This document shows, in pieces, positions 11,849-21,560 of a stretch of DNA of 64,000 nucleotides (the stretch's first letter is position 1; each line of letters opens with the position of its first letter). Origin of the DNA: Paenibacillus alkalitolerans (GTDB taxonomy: Bacteria > Bacillota > Bacilli > Paenibacillales > YIM-B00363); assembly GCF_016482785.1 (NCBI RefSeq), contig NZ_JAEMXM010000004.1:248001-312000 (forward strand), written 5' to 3'. The translations under genes and the position numbers were made by a program. The notes under the pieces were generated by a model that did no database searches, had not been told where the DNA came from, and saw nothing but the letters and a program-made list of their open reading frames with translations.

Positions 11849-11997
11849 AAAGTATAAGTTTTGATTGCGGTGGTTTCTTTGAACGTAGTTCGAACAAGTT
11901 TATATCCGTTCACAATTTGTACCGCTAGCCTGCTTTATATTAACAAGTTCAATATTTAATGTTAAAAAAGGATCGCACTTATTTATATTTATTAACG

Positions 11998-12037
11998 AAA
12001 AAAACGGAGCGCCGCACCGTTGCGGCACGTACTCCGT
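11998..12037 (-). terminator. Minus-strand intrinsic terminator after the 56-residue gene
   Basis: Read on the minus strand, ACGGAG pairs with CTCCGT around an inner GCCGC/GCGGC stem and runs into seven U (A-run at 11998-12004). It lies about 70 bases beyond the stop of the small minus-strand gene at 12107, which supports that gene being transcribed. Confidence 0.7.
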
Positions 12038-12106
12038 CTTGAAATCTGTAAGGCTATGTACCGCCTCGGCTCGTTCACCGCTGCAAGCTGGTTCTCGGTT
12101 CTCTTC

Positions 12107-12277
12107 TCACGCCTCTGAGCTTTGGATTGCATGTTCCCAACTCGGAAAATAATACAACGCATTTTTTAACAGTTGAGGATGTGTCTGCTTTATTTTCTTC
12201 TTGTTAAGCGCATCCCCGCCTTGTCGCAATTTTCTGATCTCCTCAAGAACATCCAAAATGCTCATGTTAGACTCCAT
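12107..12277 (-). CDS. Small protein with one homing-endonuclease-associated (HNH) repeat
   Basis: A 56-residue reading frame. ATG at 12277 has an ideal ribosome site, AAAGGAG (12284-12290), six bases upstream, and a strong terminator follows. The second half, from KQTHPQLLKNALYYFP through SWEHAI, matches the shape of the homing endonuclease-associated repeat (His-Pro-x-Leu, then Ala, aromatic pair, Ser-Trp-Glu-x-Ala). That small helical module is found in HNH and homing endonucleases and in small stand-alone proteins, and may bind DNA. The N-terminal half is a charged helix. No nuclease gene is adjacent. The frame is credible; the function is not known. Confidence 0.65.
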   Translation of the reverse strand: MESNMSILDVLEEIRKLRQGGDALNKKKIKQTHPQLLKNALYYFPSWEHAIQSSEA

Positions 12278-12493
12278 GTGTGTCTCCTTTCAGTTGTGGT
12301 ATTTTGAGGTTACTACCATAGCATGTCCATCATCCGCATCAAATAATCAGAAAATTCAATCTATTTCCCTTATCCTTACATTGGTGGATATTCGTTACAG
12401 TTACAGCCGCGCAGCGGGGTTATCCGTTCTACGATATATACGGGTGCGGGGTAATGCGGAGACACTTCCCACACCCGTAACTAGCTTAGCGTA

Positions 12494-12551
12494 CAAGTTT
12501 TCACGAATTATCAGCAATTCTAAACTTTCAAGAAAACCTTCCGCCAAATGT
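12494..12551. repeat. Hairpin repeat family, copy 2 (partial)
   Basis: ACAAGTTTTCACGAA followed by CAATTCTA and CAAGAAAACCTTCCGCCAAATG aligns with 6339-6398 of copy 1, with scattered differences. The right-hand GAAGTTTTT arm is missing. It ends just before the stop codon of spoVR. The remaining DNA between 12291 and 12493 shows no gene. Confidence 0.55.
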
Positions 12552-12555
12552 TTAT

Positions 12556-13935
12556 TTATAAAAACCGCCGGTGATGCTTCTTGCCGTCGTACGTGAACAC
12601 GATGCTTTTGCCTTCGACGACCGTCTCCATATGAACCGTGCGCTGCCAGAGCTCGAACACGTTGGGAAGCGTCCGCTCGAGATGCTTCATATCAAGCTCG
12701 ACGCCTTCGTACGCATGCTTCAAGTACAATTCGCCGTTGCGCAAATAATCTCCGTCTTGGACGTAGATGACCGGAATGCCTCCGTTGATGCGGGAAGCGG
12801 CAAGCTGGTTGCGGACGTTCTCCCATGCGTTATCGGTGACCACCCACTCCTGGCCTTTGCGTTCGAAAACAAACAGATCGAGGTCTTCCACCAATTCTTT
12901 GGTAAGAAAGTTTCGCAGAAACGAAACATCGTTATCGAGCTCTCTAACCTCGAACATGTGGTCTCTGCCGTACCTCTTTTCGATGTCTTCGAATATTTTG
13001 AATCCTAGATAGTAAGGGTTAAGGGTAACGCGGGACGGCACGACGACGGACGAGTTGAGTTTGGAATATTCAATCGTTTCTTCCGGCGTAAGATCCAATT
13101 CCCGCATAATGCGGGTATGCCAATACGAAGCCCAGCCTTCGTTCATGATTTTCGTCTCGATTTGCGGCCAGAAGTAAAGCATCTCTTCGTGGAGCACCGA
13201 CAAGATGTCGCGCTGCCACTCCTCCATGTCCCGAGCGTATCTCTCAATAAACCAAACCAAGTCCTTCTCCGGCTTCGGCGGGAACTTCCTCTTCTCCGGC
13301 GTTTCGTTCGCGCCGCCCGCAGCCGCTTCGGCGTCCATCTGCCATAAGTCGTCGTATGGGGACAAAGGCGCCGTCCTTCGTTTCTGGGATTGCGAATGTT
13401 CTTGCTCTTTCGGCATCAAGAAACGTTCCGTACGAAACTTGCCGGGATCCACGTTCTCCTGGATGGATAAAGCCGCATCCAAGAACCGCTCGACATTGTC
13501 CGTGCCGTAGTCCATCTCGTATTGCCGGATTCTTTCCGCGGTCGAAGCCATTCGTTCCACCATGTCCCGGTTCGTTCGGGAGAAGTGGGCGTTGTTTTTG
13601 AAGAAATCGCAGTGCGCGAGCACGTGGGCGACGATCAGTTTATTTTGGATTAGAGAGTTGCCTTCAAGCAAAAAAGCGTAACAAGGATCGGAGTTGATGA
13701 CAAGCTCGTATATTTTCGATAATCCCAGGTCGTAATGCGTCTTCATGCGGTGAAACGTCTTGCCGAAGCTCCAATGGCTGAATCGCGTCGGCATGCCGTA
13801 CGCTCCGAATGTGTAAATAATGTCGGCCGGACAAATTTCGTAGCGCATCGGATAAAAATCAAGCCCGAAGCTTCGGGCGACATCGGTTATTTCCGCAATG
13901 GCCGATTCCAACGCCTTTATTTCACGCGAGTCCAT
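12556..13935 (-). CDS. spoVR: SpoVR family protein
   Basis: 459-residue cytoplasmic protein of the SpoVR family, required for proper spore cortex formation in Bacillus subtilis and found in a conserved operon elsewhere (YcgB). Characteristic segments are [53 protein letters not shown] and the later NEGWASYWH. The ATG at 13935 is chosen because GAGGTGA lies about ten bases upstream; the longer frame to 13971 lacks a ribosome site and would overlap yhbH. It starts 19 bases after the yhbH stop, so the two form an operon. The biochemical activity is unknown. Confidence 0.93.
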   Translation of the reverse strand: MDSREIKALESAIAEITDVARSFGLDFYPMRYEICPADIIYTFGAYGMPTRFSHWSFGKTFHRMKTHYDLGLSKIYELVINSDPCYAFLLEGNSLIQNKLIVAHVLAHCDFFKNNAHFSRTNRDMVERMASTAERIRQYEMDYGTDNVERFLDAALSIQENVDPGKFRTERFLMPKEQEHSQSQKRRTAPLSPYDDLWQMDAEAAAGGANETPEKRKFPPKPEKDLVWFIERYARDMEEWQRDILSVLHEEMLYFWPQIETKIMNEGWASYWHTRIMRELDLTPEETIEYSKLNSSVVVPSRVTLNPYYLGFKIFEDIEKRYGRDHMFEVRELDNDVSFLRNFLTKELVEDLDLFVFERKGQEWVVTDNAWENVRNQLAASRINGGIPVIYVQDGDYLRNGELYLKHAYEGVELDMKHLERTLPNVFELWQRTVHMETVVEGKSIVFTYDGKKHHRRFL

Positions 13936-13954
13936 CGGATGATCTTCACCTCGG

Positions 13955-15100
13955 TTAGCTGGTTTTCGCAAAAAACGTTCGAAGCGCCTTATGCACCTCT
14001 CCTTTTTCCCTGATAATGCAGTATTTGAACCCCGGATTATTCATGCTTCGATAAGCGGACATCAGGGTGCTGTTGCGGTTGTATTGATTCACTTCGCCGT
14101 ATCCGAACATATTGCTGTGCTTTAACAGCTCGGCTATGAGCTTGACGCACCGGTCGTTGTCGCTCGTCAAGTTGTCGCCGTCGGAGAAGTGGAACGGATA
14201 AATGTTGTACTGCGCGACGGGAAATCTCTTTTCGATAATATCAAGCGCCTTCTGGTATGCGGAAGAACAAATCGTTCCGCCGCTCTCACCCTTGGTGAAA
14301 AACTCTTCCTCTGTAACTTCTCTCGCTTCGGTATGGTGCGCGATAAAGACGATGTCCACATGCTCATACTTCCGGCGCAAAAACCGGGTCATCCAGAAGA
14401 AAAAGCTGCGAGCGACGTATTTCTCGAACGCCCCCATGGAGCCGGATGTGTCCATCATCGCCATGATCGCCGCATTCGAAGCCGGCTTCACCGTGATTTC
14501 CCACGTCTTGAACCGCAGGTCGTCGGGAGTTATGTTGCCGAAGCCGCCGATGCCTTGGGTCGTATTGCGGCGCAAATTTTCAAGCAGCGTCCGCTTCTTG
14601 TCGATGTTGGCCATCATGCCCTTCTTCCGGACGTCGGTGAAACGGATTTTTTCGGTGGTGAGTTCCTGTTTTTGAGTTTCGCGAAGATTCGGCAGTTCCC
14701 AGTCTTCGAACAACACGTTCTCCATCTCTTCGATATCGACGTCGGCTTCATATATGTCCTCGCCGGGAGAATCGCCTGCTCCGTTGCCTGAACCGCTGCC
14801 GTCGGCAGAGGCGGACGGATCTCTGCCGAGCACGTCGCCTACTTTCGTATCGCCGTCGCCTTGGCCTACATGTTTGCTTTTGCCATAGTTGTAGCGGAAG
14901 CGATATTCGTCCAGGCTCTTCATCGGCACCCGCACTTGCTTGCGCCCGTCGGAAAGAATGATGCTTTCGTCGGAAACGAGATCGGGCAGATTGTTTTTCA
15001 AAGCTTCGCGGATTTTTTCTTGATGGCGTGTCTGATCTTGATAGCCTTTGCGATGGAGGGACCAATCTTCACGGGAGACGATAAACAAAGATTCTGTCAT
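13955..15100 (-). CDS. yhbH: Sporulation protein YhbH (DUF444, von Willebrand A-like)
   Basis: 381-residue DUF444 protein. The start [19 protein letters not shown], the Gly/Asp/Ser-rich linker around residues 80-110 and the vWA-like core ([12 protein letters not shown], a MIDAS-type DxSxS motif, then VFIAHHTEA and [10 protein letters not shown]) are typical of the YhbH/YeaH family. It usually sits with the PrkA serine kinase and SpoVR; only spoVR is adjacent here. ATG at 15100 follows AAAGGAGGTG ten bases upstream. Expression is expected in sporulation by family analogy, though I identified no sigma-factor site. Confidence 0.92.
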   Translation of the reverse strand: MTESLFIVSREDWSLHRKGYQDQTRHQEKIREALKNNLPDLVSDESIILSDGRKQVRVPMKSLDEYRFRYNYGKSKHVGQGDGDTKVGDVLGRDPSASADGSGSGNGAGDSPGEDIYEADVDIEEMENVLFEDWELPNLRETQKQELTTEKIRFTDVRKKGMMANIDKKRTLLENLRRNTTQGIGGFGNITPDDLRFKTWEITVKPASNAAIMAMMDTSGSMGAFEKYVARSFFFWMTRFLRRKYEHVDIVFIAHHTEAREVTEEEFFTKGESGGTICSSAYQKALDIIEKRFPVAQYNIYPFHFSDGDNLTSDNDRCVKLIAELLKHSNMFGYGEVNQYNRNSTLMSAYRSMNNPGFKYCIIREKGEVHKALRTFFAKTS

Positions 15101-15190
15101 GGAACGGGAGCACCTCCTTTTAACTAACAGTATATTCGGGAGAGGTGCAAGAATTGCTGACTAACGCAAATAATAGGAGCGATTCGGTTG

Positions 15191-15212
15191 GCGGTCAACT
15201 TATGACCTTATG
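15191..15212. repeat. Half-copy of the GGTCA...TGACC repeat
   Basis: GGTCAACTTATGACCTTATG (15193-15212) matches one arm plus the following CTTAT of the palindromic family. Next to it, CTCCCGCCTCT (15228-15238) and AGAGGCGGGAG (15256-15266) form an 11-bp stem without a U-tract. Confidence 0.4.
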
Positions 15213-15308
15213 TCGTGCCGCCTCCTCCTCCCGCCTCTCCCCTTTCGGCGGCGCAAGAGGCGGGAGTATCGGCAAGGCAAGAAGGCGGTAATTCCGGCGC
15301 CGCTGAGT

Positions 15309-15770
15309 CTATATGGCGCCGCCTGTCAACCCGGCAATGAGCCCGATGACGAACAAGACGGCAAACACGCCGACGATCAGCGAGTTAAACACGGTGCCGA
15401 GTATGGAGAATAGCTTGGCTCTATCCTTCTGAAACAGCCCGACGATTCCCAAGATCGCGCCGACGAAAGACAGGATGACGAAGATGAACATCCCGAAGCC
15501 CGCCGCTGCGATCGCCCCCAAATTGCCGGGAAGCGGCGCGTCGGGATTCAACGCTGCCGGATCGGTCATAACACCCCCGAACATCGCGGCTATGGCGACC
15601 ATGCACGCCACGAGACCGACGATGGAGACGATGGAGATGATGAATGAAGCAATGCCGATGCCCGAATGTTTTTTGTCAGGGGAAGCAATGTCGGCGTCGG
15701 AACGGTTCCCGAGGTTATCGTGAGTCTCGTTTGATTTGTTTATCTCGTGCGACCCGTGCTCGTTTTCCAT
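15309..15770 (-). CDS. DUF4190-type small membrane protein
   Basis: 153 residues: a polar, charged N-terminal tail of about 35 residues, then two long hydrophobic hairpin segments (around 38-65 and 90-115) and a third near the C-terminus. The pattern GIASFIISIVSIVGL, then GAILGIVGLFQKDRAKLFSILGTVFN, is typical of DUF4190 proteins, which are of unknown function. The ATG at 15770 follows AAAGGAG. It stands alone, between the yhbH operon on the same strand and the divergent DUF423 gene. Confidence 0.7.
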   Translation of the reverse strand: MENEHGSHEINKSNETHDNLGNRSDADIASPDKKHSGIGIASFIISIVSIVGLVACMVAIAAMFGGVMTDPAALNPDAPLPGNLGAIAAAGFGMFIFVILSFVGAILGIVGLFQKDRAKLFSILGTVFNSLIVGVFAVLFVIGLIAGLTGGAI

Positions 15771-15883
15771 ATAAAAGACTCCTTTGCGATGCGAAAGTAA
15801 TTGAAATTGAGGTTTTCCTTTTTATGAATAATCATATATCATTCTAATGGGTAGTTTGCACCAAAAGAAAGGAGAAGATTTTG

Positions 15884-16249
15884 ATGCTGCGAACATTTTT
15901 CACAATAGGGGCCTTCAGCGCGTTGCTCTCGGTGGCGTTGGGGGCGTTCGGCGCACACGGATTGCAATTGCCAGAACGATACGCGGATACGTATCAAACC
16001 GCCGCGGAATACCATATGGCTCACTCTCTTGCGCTGCTGATCGTCGGGCTTGCGGGAGATCGCGTGTCCAAGAAACGGTTGGCTGTCTGGGCAGGTCGCC
16101 TGTTCATCCTCGGGATTGTGTTGTTTTCCGGCAGTTTATACGTTCTCAGCATTACGGAAATCGGCGTGCTGGGGGCAATAACACCGCTCGGAGGGGCGGC
16201 TTTCTTGGCGGGATGGGCATTGCTTGGCGTCTCTGTTTATAAGCCATAG
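15884..16249 (+). CDS. DUF423 family membrane protein (YwdK-like)
   Basis: 121 residues with four predicted membrane helices. The family hallmark LGAFGAHGL is present, followed by the AEYHMAHSLALL segment and the closing helices with TPLGGAAFLAGW. Members are small inner-membrane proteins of unknown function. ATG at 15884 is chosen (GAAAGGAG ends nine bases upstream); the TTG directly before it is the alternative. Confidence 0.85.
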   Translation: MLRTFFTIGAFSALLSVALGAFGAHGLQLPERYADTYQTAAEYHMAHSLALLIVGLAGDRVSKKRLAVWAGRLFILGIVLFSGSLYVLSITEIGVLGAITPLGGAAFLAGWALLGVSVYKP

Positions 16250-16395
16250 CAAATATTTTGCAAAATTTTCATTATGCAGGAAGGAATTCGTCAAATTACG
16301 ACAAATACTTACATAGTTAGATATAGATTTACCGATTGCAACGGACCATCGCAGCAGACACAACCGTTGATTCAAGCTTGGGAAGGGGGATGGCC

Positions 16396-18285
16396 GTGAA
16401 AAATACTCGTTTCTATACTCTAATGTTCTCTGTTTCGGCCATCTATTTCGCTGCAATGGCGTTTTGGTTAATAACCGATGACTGGAATTTGCCGGATATT
16501 TTGTTTTTGGCGGTTTCGATCGGATGTTTCGTAATTGTGAGTCGAAGACTCATTATCCGCATTCACGAGCGCGCCGACGCGGAAAAGCAGATGGAGCGCC
16601 AACTGCAAACGAAAGACGAAGTGTTCTCCTCACTGTTCGATTCCATGCCGATGGCGATTTCCGTTGTCAATCGCGACGGAACGTTCGCAAGAACGAATCC
16701 GGCTTCCTATTTGATTACCGGCTACAATCCCGATAACTTCACGGGCAAACCGTTCACCGATTACGTTCACGAGGATTATCTCGACTTGACGGTCGACCGG
16801 TTCCGGCGGACGTTGAAAGGGGAAGTTTTGACGTTCGATACCGTAATCCGGAATAAAGACGGTCACAAGGTGGAGCTTCAAGTGACCAGCGTTCCGGTGG
16901 CCGACGGGGAGTCCGTTTCGGGAATCATCGCAATATATAATGACGTTACCGCGAAACGCAGAACGGAAGAGCGAATCAAACACTTAGCATACTACGACGA
17001 TTTAACGGGCTTGCCGAACCGCAGACTGTTCCGGGAATTGTTGACCGAACAGCTTTACTCTCGCAGAAGCGGAAGCGTCTATGTTTTGTTATTGAACATT
17101 GACAGGTTCAAGTTTGTGAACAGTTCCTTGGGACAAGATTTCGGAGACGTCCTGCTCTTGCAGCTGGCGGATCGAATTCATCAAAGCGTCGGCGGCAAAG
17201 GCGTGACCGCACGCATGGAGGGCGACGAGTTTGCCGTGCTGTACATGGACGATTCGGGAGAGACCGACCCTTCCGGCATAGCGAATGCGATTTTTGCCCA
17301 GTTGGAGTCGCCCTTCTCCATCCAGCAATACACTTTGCATATTACCGTCAGCGTCGGGATCGCGGAGTGCGGGACAGCGGGCGATTTCGACGAAACGGAA
17401 GTGTTAAAGAACGCGGGGATCGCTCTTTCCAAGGCGAAGGAGAAAGGTAAAAACCATTTCGAGCTGTTCAAGCCGGAGATGAACGAAACGTATGTGAAAA
17501 AGTTCAACCTGGAGAACGATTTGCGCACAGCGATTCAGAAAGAACAATTTTTCCTGCTCTATCAGCCTCAATTCCGGATCGAGACGGGGGAAATGATCGG
17601 GACCGAAGCATTGATTCGTTGGCGCCACCCGGAGCGCGGAGTCGTCTCTCCGGGCGAATTTATTCCCATTGCCGAAGAAACGGGTTTGATCGTTCCATTA
17701 AGCGAGTGGGTTCTTCGAGAAGCGTGCAGGCAAAATAAAGCTTGGCAAGATCAAGGATTTCCGGCGGTTCCGGTATCCGTCAACTTGTCCATGAGACAGT
17801 TCTTGCAGCCGAATTTGACCGAGAGAATCGCCGAGTTCTTGGATGAAACATCGCTCAGTCCCCAATACCTGGAGCTTGAAATAACGGAAAGCATGACGAT
17901 GGACGTTGAATTCGCCACAGCCGCGTTAATGAGTTTAAAGAGGCTGGGCATCCGGATATCCATCGATGATTTCGGAACGGGCTATAGTTCTTTGAATTAC
18001 TTGAAAAATTTTCCCGTGGACAAGCTTAAGATAGACAGAAGCTTCGTTCGCGATATTTTGGAAGACCCGCATAACGCCGCCATCGTCCGCACTATCATCA
18101 CGATGGCCCATCACATGAAGCAAACCGTGATTGCAGAGGGAGTCGAAACCCAGGAACAGCTCGGTTTCTTGCGCCGGTACGCATGTGACGAGATTCAGGG
18201 ATATTTGATGAGTCCTCCGGTTTCCGAGGACAAGATCAGGAATCTTCTGCAGGCTTGGAAAGAAACGGCCTCAGGCCGCGTCTGA
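16396..18285 (+). CDS. PAS-GGDEF-EAL protein, c-di-GMP signalling
   Basis: 629 residues. Two membrane helices (about residues 5-60) precede a PAS domain (about 75-190), a GGDEF domain (about 195-355) and an EAL domain (about 370-620). The GGDEF signature reads EGDEF at 275-279 and no RxxD inhibitory site is visible, so cyclase activity is uncertain. The EAL domain looks intact: E404-A-L, VNLSMRQF, LEITESM, IDDFGTGYSS, the Lys in KLKIDRSF and AEGVETQ, so it should hydrolyse c-di-GMP. GTG at 16396 is chosen because AAGGGGG sits six bases upstream; the ATG at 16390 is too close. A terminator follows. It appears monocistronic. Confidence 0.9.
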   Translation: MKNTRFYTLMFSVSAIYFAAMAFWLITDDWNLPDILFLAVSIGCFVIVSRRLIIRIHERADAEKQMERQLQTKDEVFSSLFDSMPMAISVVNRDGTFARTNPASYLITGYNPDNFTGKPFTDYVHEDYLDLTVDRFRRTLKGEVLTFDTVIRNKDGHKVELQVTSVPVADGESVSGIIAIYNDVTAKRRTEERIKHLAYYDDLTGLPNRRLFRELLTEQLYSRRSGSVYVLLLNIDRFKFVNSSLGQDFGDVLLLQLADRIHQSVGGKGVTARMEGDEFAVLYMDDSGETDPSGIANAIFAQLESPFSIQQYTLHITVSVGIAECGTAGDFDETEVLKNAGIALSKAKEKGKNHFELFKPEMNETYVKKFNLENDLRTAIQKEQFFLLYQPQFRIETGEMIGTEALIRWRHPERGVVSPGEFIPIAEETGLIVPLSEWVLREACRQNKAWQDQGFPAVPVSVNLSMRQFLQPNLTERIAEFLDETSLSPQYLELEITESMTMDVEFATAALMSLKRLGIRISIDDFGTGYSSLNYLKNFPVDKLKIDRSFVRDILEDPHNAAIVRTIITMAHHMKQTVIAEGVETQEQLGFLRRYACDEIQGYLMSPPVSEDKIRNLLQAWKETASGRV

Positions 18286-18301
18286 CTATGTACATATGAG
18301 T

Positions 18302-18343
18302 AGGAGCCCGCTCAATCCCAGAGTCGGGCTCCTTCAATTTTTT
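18302..18343 (+). terminator. Intrinsic terminator of the GGDEF-EAL gene
   Basis: AGGAGCCCG (18302-18310) pairs with CGGGCTCCT (18325-18333), followed by TCAATTTTTT. Its end touches the stop codon of the convergent small gene. Confidence 0.8.
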
Positions 18344-18647
18344 AGATGAAGTACGGACCGCCGTAGTAACCGGTTCCCGGATATCCATACCACGGGTATC
18401 CGCCGCCGTAACTGTACGCGTAAGGTCCGTAGACGTAAGGGCTTGCGCCTATCGCGGCAAGGTCGAACAGCACCAGCGGCAGCAACGCTTTCGTTTTCAC
18501 GGTTTTTCCTTTCCCGCTCCGCAACAGCAATTGATTGCCTTGTATCTTGACGAGCTTGCCCGACACAAGGGTGCCGTCCTTTTTACGTGCGATGACATGC
18601 TTCCCTACCAGACTTTTGACTTGCTGCTTCGTAACGCCTCTCTCCAA
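18342..18647 (-). CDS. Hypothetical protein with Gly/Tyr-rich C-terminus
   Basis: 101 residues. The first part (VKSLVGKHVIARKKDG, then TLVSGKLVKIQGNQLLLR) looks like a small Sm/SH3-like beta-barrel that could bind RNA or a surface. The tail from about residue 70 is rich in Tyr, Gly and Pro (YGPYAYSYGGGYPWYGYPG), as in spore coat and exosporium proteins. TTG at 18647 is chosen because AGGGAGGG lies seven bases upstream; a longer TTG at 18665 would include that ribosome site. No family assigned. A coat role is only suggested by composition. Confidence 0.65.
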   Translation of the reverse strand: MERGVTKQQVKSLVGKHVIARKKDGTLVSGKLVKIQGNQLLLRSGKGKTVKTKALLPLVLFDLAAIGASPYVYGPYAYSYGGGYPWYGYPGTGYYGGPYFI

Positions 18648-18850
18648 AATGTATCCCTCCCTCAAGTAAGCTCCATTTAGCGTATTCTCCTACTTTTCGG
18701 CTGTGTGGATGCCTGTCCCCGAATGCGAAAGTTTATGTCGCGAACAAATTGCTCATGCTGCCGGTCCTAAACTCCGCACGGACGAAGGCGTACCGCCATA
18801 CAATGAAGAAAACCGTCAAAATCGCCGGGAAAGGAGTCGGTTCCAAAGCC

Positions 18851-19153
18851 ATGATAAGAATGGTCCCGATTGAAATACAAGGACACACCGCAGTCGGCAT
18901 TGAAGTGAAATTGCCTAAGACAAATTTGGTTGCCGTGACTACCGATAAAGGTTATATCATGTGCGGAGCGCTTGATGTCGCGCTGCTGAACGACCGATTG
19001 AAAGACCGAGGCATCGTCGCCGCCCGGGCTGTAGGGGTGAAGACGTTGGAGGAGTTGTTGGATGCGCCTTTGGAATCGGTGACGCACGAAGCGACAAAAC
19101 TAGGGGTAACACCGGGGATGAAAGGTTCCGAGGCTGTATTAAGGATGCTTTAA
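18851..19153 (+). CDS. yunC: YunC family protein (DUF1805)
   Basis: 100-residue small cytoplasmic protein. PIEIQGHTAVGIEVKLPKTN, DKGYIMCGALDVALLN and the end GSEAVLRML match the DUF1805/YunC family closely. ATG at 18851 aligns with the start of Bacillus YunC; an AAGGAG lies about 14 bases upstream, rather far, and the in-frame ATG at 18803 would add 16 residues. Function unknown. Unlike Bacillus, yunD is not adjacent here but lies at 32.1 kb. Confidence 0.88.
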   Translation: MIRMVPIEIQGHTAVGIEVKLPKTNLVAVTTDKGYIMCGALDVALLNDRLKDRGIVAARAVGVKTLEELLDAPLESVTHEATKLGVTPGMKGSEAVLRML

Positions 19154-19155
19154 TA

Positions 19156-19191
19156 CAAAAAGGTGTAGCGGGTTCAACATAACCGCTACAC
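19156..19191 (-). terminator. Intrinsic terminator of mtnK-mtnA (minus strand)
   Basis: GGTGTAGCGG (19161-19170) pairs perfectly with CCGCTACACC (19182-19191). On the minus strand it is followed by five U (A-run 19156-19160), so it fits the mtnA transcript. Confidence 0.8.
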
Positions 19192-19203
19192 CAACTTAAA
19201 ATA

Positions 19204-20253
19204 TTATTGAAACAACTTAGGCAGATTGATGTGAAACGGCGGCCGCACGATCCCCTTCTCTGTGATGATGGCTGTAACGTATTCGTTCGGAGTAACGTCG
19301 AACGCCGGATTGTATACCTTCACGCCTATGGGGGCGGTGCGTTTGCCGAAGCCTTCGGTAATTTCCCCTTCATGCCGCTCTTCTATCGGAATGTCCGCGC
19401 CGGTCGCCGTCGCAAGATCGATGGTCGACAGCGGACACGCTACATAGAACGGTATGCCGTGCGCTTTAGCCAATACGGCGACGCCGTACGTGCCGATTTT
19501 ATTGGCTACGTCTCCGTTCGCGGCGACACGGTCCGTACCTACGATCACAGCATTGATCCAGCCTTTGGACATCACCATGCCGGCCATGTTGTCCGTTATT
19601 AACGTTACGTCGACTCCCGCGCGCATGAGCTCGAATGCGGTTAACCGGGCTCCTTGAAGCACCGGCCGGGTTTCATCCGCAAATACGCGCAGGTTCCAGC
19701 CGCGTTCTTTGGCCAGATACAGCGGCGCGAGCGCCGTGCCGTATTTGGCTGTCGCCAACCCGCCCGCGTTGCAGTGGGTCAGAACACCGTAACCTTCCTC
19801 AAACAATTCCAACGCATATTCGCCGATTCGGCGGTTCGTCTCCTCGTCTTCCGATTGGATGAGGATCGCTTCCTGCAGCAGCGTTTCTTTTAACGCCTCG
19901 GGAGAGACGCCGGCAGCTGCGGCTTCCTGCGCTTTGGCTGCGAGACGGTCGAGCGCCCAAAACAAATTGACGGCCGTCGGGCGCGAGGTTGCCAAATAAT
20001 CGCGCTGCCGCTTTATGGAGTCAAGCAGCTCCGGCACGTCTCCCGTCTGATCCCGCACTCCCATATATAAACCGTATGCCGCGGCAATCCCGATTGCGGG
20101 AGCGCCCCGCACCTTCAACTCCCGGATCGCTTCCCACACGCCGACGGAAGACGATAATTTCAAGTATACGACTTCCTCCGGCAAAAGCCGTTGATCGAGC
20201 AGCTCCAAGTGATCGGAGTTCCACCGGACGGACTGCAGCCAACCTTCGTTCAT
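19204..20253 (-). CDS. mtnA: S-methyl-5-thioribose-1-phosphate isomerase
   Basis: Second step of the methionine salvage pathway: converts methylthioribose-1-phosphate to methylthioribulose-1-phosphate. 349 residues, the normal length. The substrate loop RGAPAIG (49-55), the catalytic Cys161 in THCNAGG and the catalytic Asp241 in [10 protein letters not shown] are all present. ATG at 20253 lies four bases after the mtnK stop, so the pair is cotranscribed. The rest of the salvage pathway (mtnW/X/B/D) is not in the window. Confidence 0.95.
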   Translation of the reverse strand: MNEGWLQSVRWNSDHLELLDQRLLPEEVVYLKLSSSVGVWEAIRELKVRGAPAIGIAAAYGLYMGVRDQTGDVPELLDSIKRQRDYLATSRPTAVNLFWALDRLAAKAQEAAAAGVSPEALKETLLQEAILIQSEDEETNRRIGEYALELFEEGYGVLTHCNAGGLATAKYGTALAPLYLAKERGWNLRVFADETRPVLQGARLTAFELMRAGVDVTLITDNMAGMVMSKGWINAVIVGTDRVAANGDVANKIGTYGVAVLAKAHGIPFYVACPLSTIDLATATGADIPIEERHEGEITEGFGKRTAPIGVKVYNPAFDVTPNEYVTAIITEKGIVRPPFHINLPKLFQ

Positions 20254-20257
20254 TTGT

Positions 20258-21478
20258 TTACACGCCTTCCTTCATGGCTGTTTCGCGCCTTGCGATATCC
20301 CGAATTTCTTCAATCGAAGACGCCGAGCGATGATGTTTGATGAGCGCTTTACCGATCGCAAGAGCGGTGCGCTGCGCCCGTTCGCGCCGCGACGGGTCTT
20401 GAATGCCGTCAATGTCCGCCACATGCGCCAGTCCGATGACGCGGCGAACCATTTTGCAGCCGGCGTAACCGAATGTGTCCTTCAGCAGCTCCGGCAAAAA
20501 CAGATCCAAATAGCCGGATTCGCGAAGCATGCGGTCCGCGCAATGCTCGGCCCAAAGCCGCCGGAAGCGGGTTTCGAACTCGGTCCACACACCGGCAACC
20601 GTGTCCAACAGATAGGAACGGAACTGGTCGAGCCGGTTACCGTCCGCCATTCTCCCGGCTTGAGCCGCGTAGTTCAGAAGCAGATTTGCAATCACGGCGC
20701 CGATGTCGAAGCCCATTGGGCCGTAATAAGCAAATTCGGGATCGATCACTTTCGTCGACGAAGGCGTAACAAAGATGGAGCCCGTATGCAAATCTCCGTG
20801 CAGGAGCGCCTGAGCCTTCGTCAAGAAGCCATGGCGCAAGCGGGCGACTTCGCCGTGCAGTTGAGTATCCGCCCAAATCGTCTTTACTTCGTCGCGGACC
20901 GCCTCGTCAAAGTTGTTCGTTTCCGCATCGGTATACGGGTGGTCGAAAATTAAATCCTCCGTTATTTTGCACAGCTCCGGGTTGGTGAAACGCGCGGCCT
21001 GAACCTTCTTATCCTGCTGGTTCATTCCGAAGTCCGACGTGAAAAATAATGTGTTCGCCAAAAATTGCCCGATGTCGGAAGCGAACTGCGGATACATATT
21101 GCCGTCGCTTAAACCCCGGCGCATAATGACGTGGTCGCTTAAATCTTCCATCACAGTCAATGCCAAATCCGGCTCGTATTCGTACACTTCAGGGACGAGT
21201 CCCGGGCACAATCGGCCTTGGATGATCAGCGCTTCGCTCTCGATGCGCGCCCGGTCCAGCGTCAACGGCCACGATTCGCCTACAACTTTTGCATAAGGAA
21301 GAGCCTGCTTCATAATGATGCTGCGTCCGGATTGTTTGTCGCTGATATGAAAAACAAGATTCAAATTGCCGTCGCCGATTTCCCGGCTGACAAGAGCCGC
21401 CCCCGGTTCGAACATCCCGGGAATCGCTCTCGCCCGTTCGATCGCTTCGGCTTCCGATAACGGATGGTACTGTGCCAT
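20258..21478 (-). CDS. mtnK: S-methyl-5-thioribose kinase
   Basis: First step of methionine salvage from methylthioribose: ATP-dependent phosphorylation at C1. 406 residues. [14 protein letters not shown] (glycine loop), [17 protein letters not shown], the catalytic [10 protein letters not shown] and the metal-binding DPEFAYYGP are conserved. ATG at 21478 is chosen to match the usual N-terminus; the ribosome site GGCAGG is weak, and a longer frame to 21652 has no relatives I recall. In Bacillus this operon has a SAM (S-box) riboswitch; none is visible upstream here. Confidence 0.94.
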   Translation of the reverse strand: MAQYHPLSEAEAIERARAIPGMFEPGAALVSREIGDGNLNLVFHISDKQSGRSIIMKQALPYAKVVGESWPLTLDRARIESEALIIQGRLCPGLVPEVYEYEPDLALTVMEDLSDHVIMRRGLSDGNMYPQFASDIGQFLANTLFFTSDFGMNQQDKKVQAARFTNPELCKITEDLIFDHPYTDAETNNFDEAVRDEVKTIWADTQLHGEVARLRHGFLTKAQALLHGDLHTGSIFVTPSSTKVIDPEFAYYGPMGFDIGAVIANLLLNYAAQAGRMADGNRLDQFRSYLLDTVAGVWTEFETRFRRLWAEHCADRMLRESGYLDLFLPELLKDTFGYAGCKMVRRVIGLAHVADIDGIQDPSRRERAQRTALAIGKALIKHHRSASSIEEIRDIARRETAMKEGV

Positions 21479-21560
21479 GAGCTTTAACCTGCCTTTTCTA
21501 TATTGAAACATTTTCTCCATAGTATACGGCATCGTTCCGTCAGATGAAAATAATGCATTC

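Noticed and set aside
11849-11997. Possible small genes in the AT-rich stretch
   Set aside because: No start codon with a ribosome site and no frame of useful length was found; only short palindromes such as GAACGTAGTTC.
12201-12596. Plus-strand frame of 131 codons over the small HNH-repeat gene
   Set aside because: No ribosome site, no family resemblance, and it covers the minus-strand gene with a good ribosome site plus a dispersed repeat. The minus-strand reading is better supported.
15228-15266. 11-bp GC-rich stem as terminator of the DUF4190 gene
   Set aside because: The stem is real but no U-tract follows on either strand, so I do not call it a terminator.
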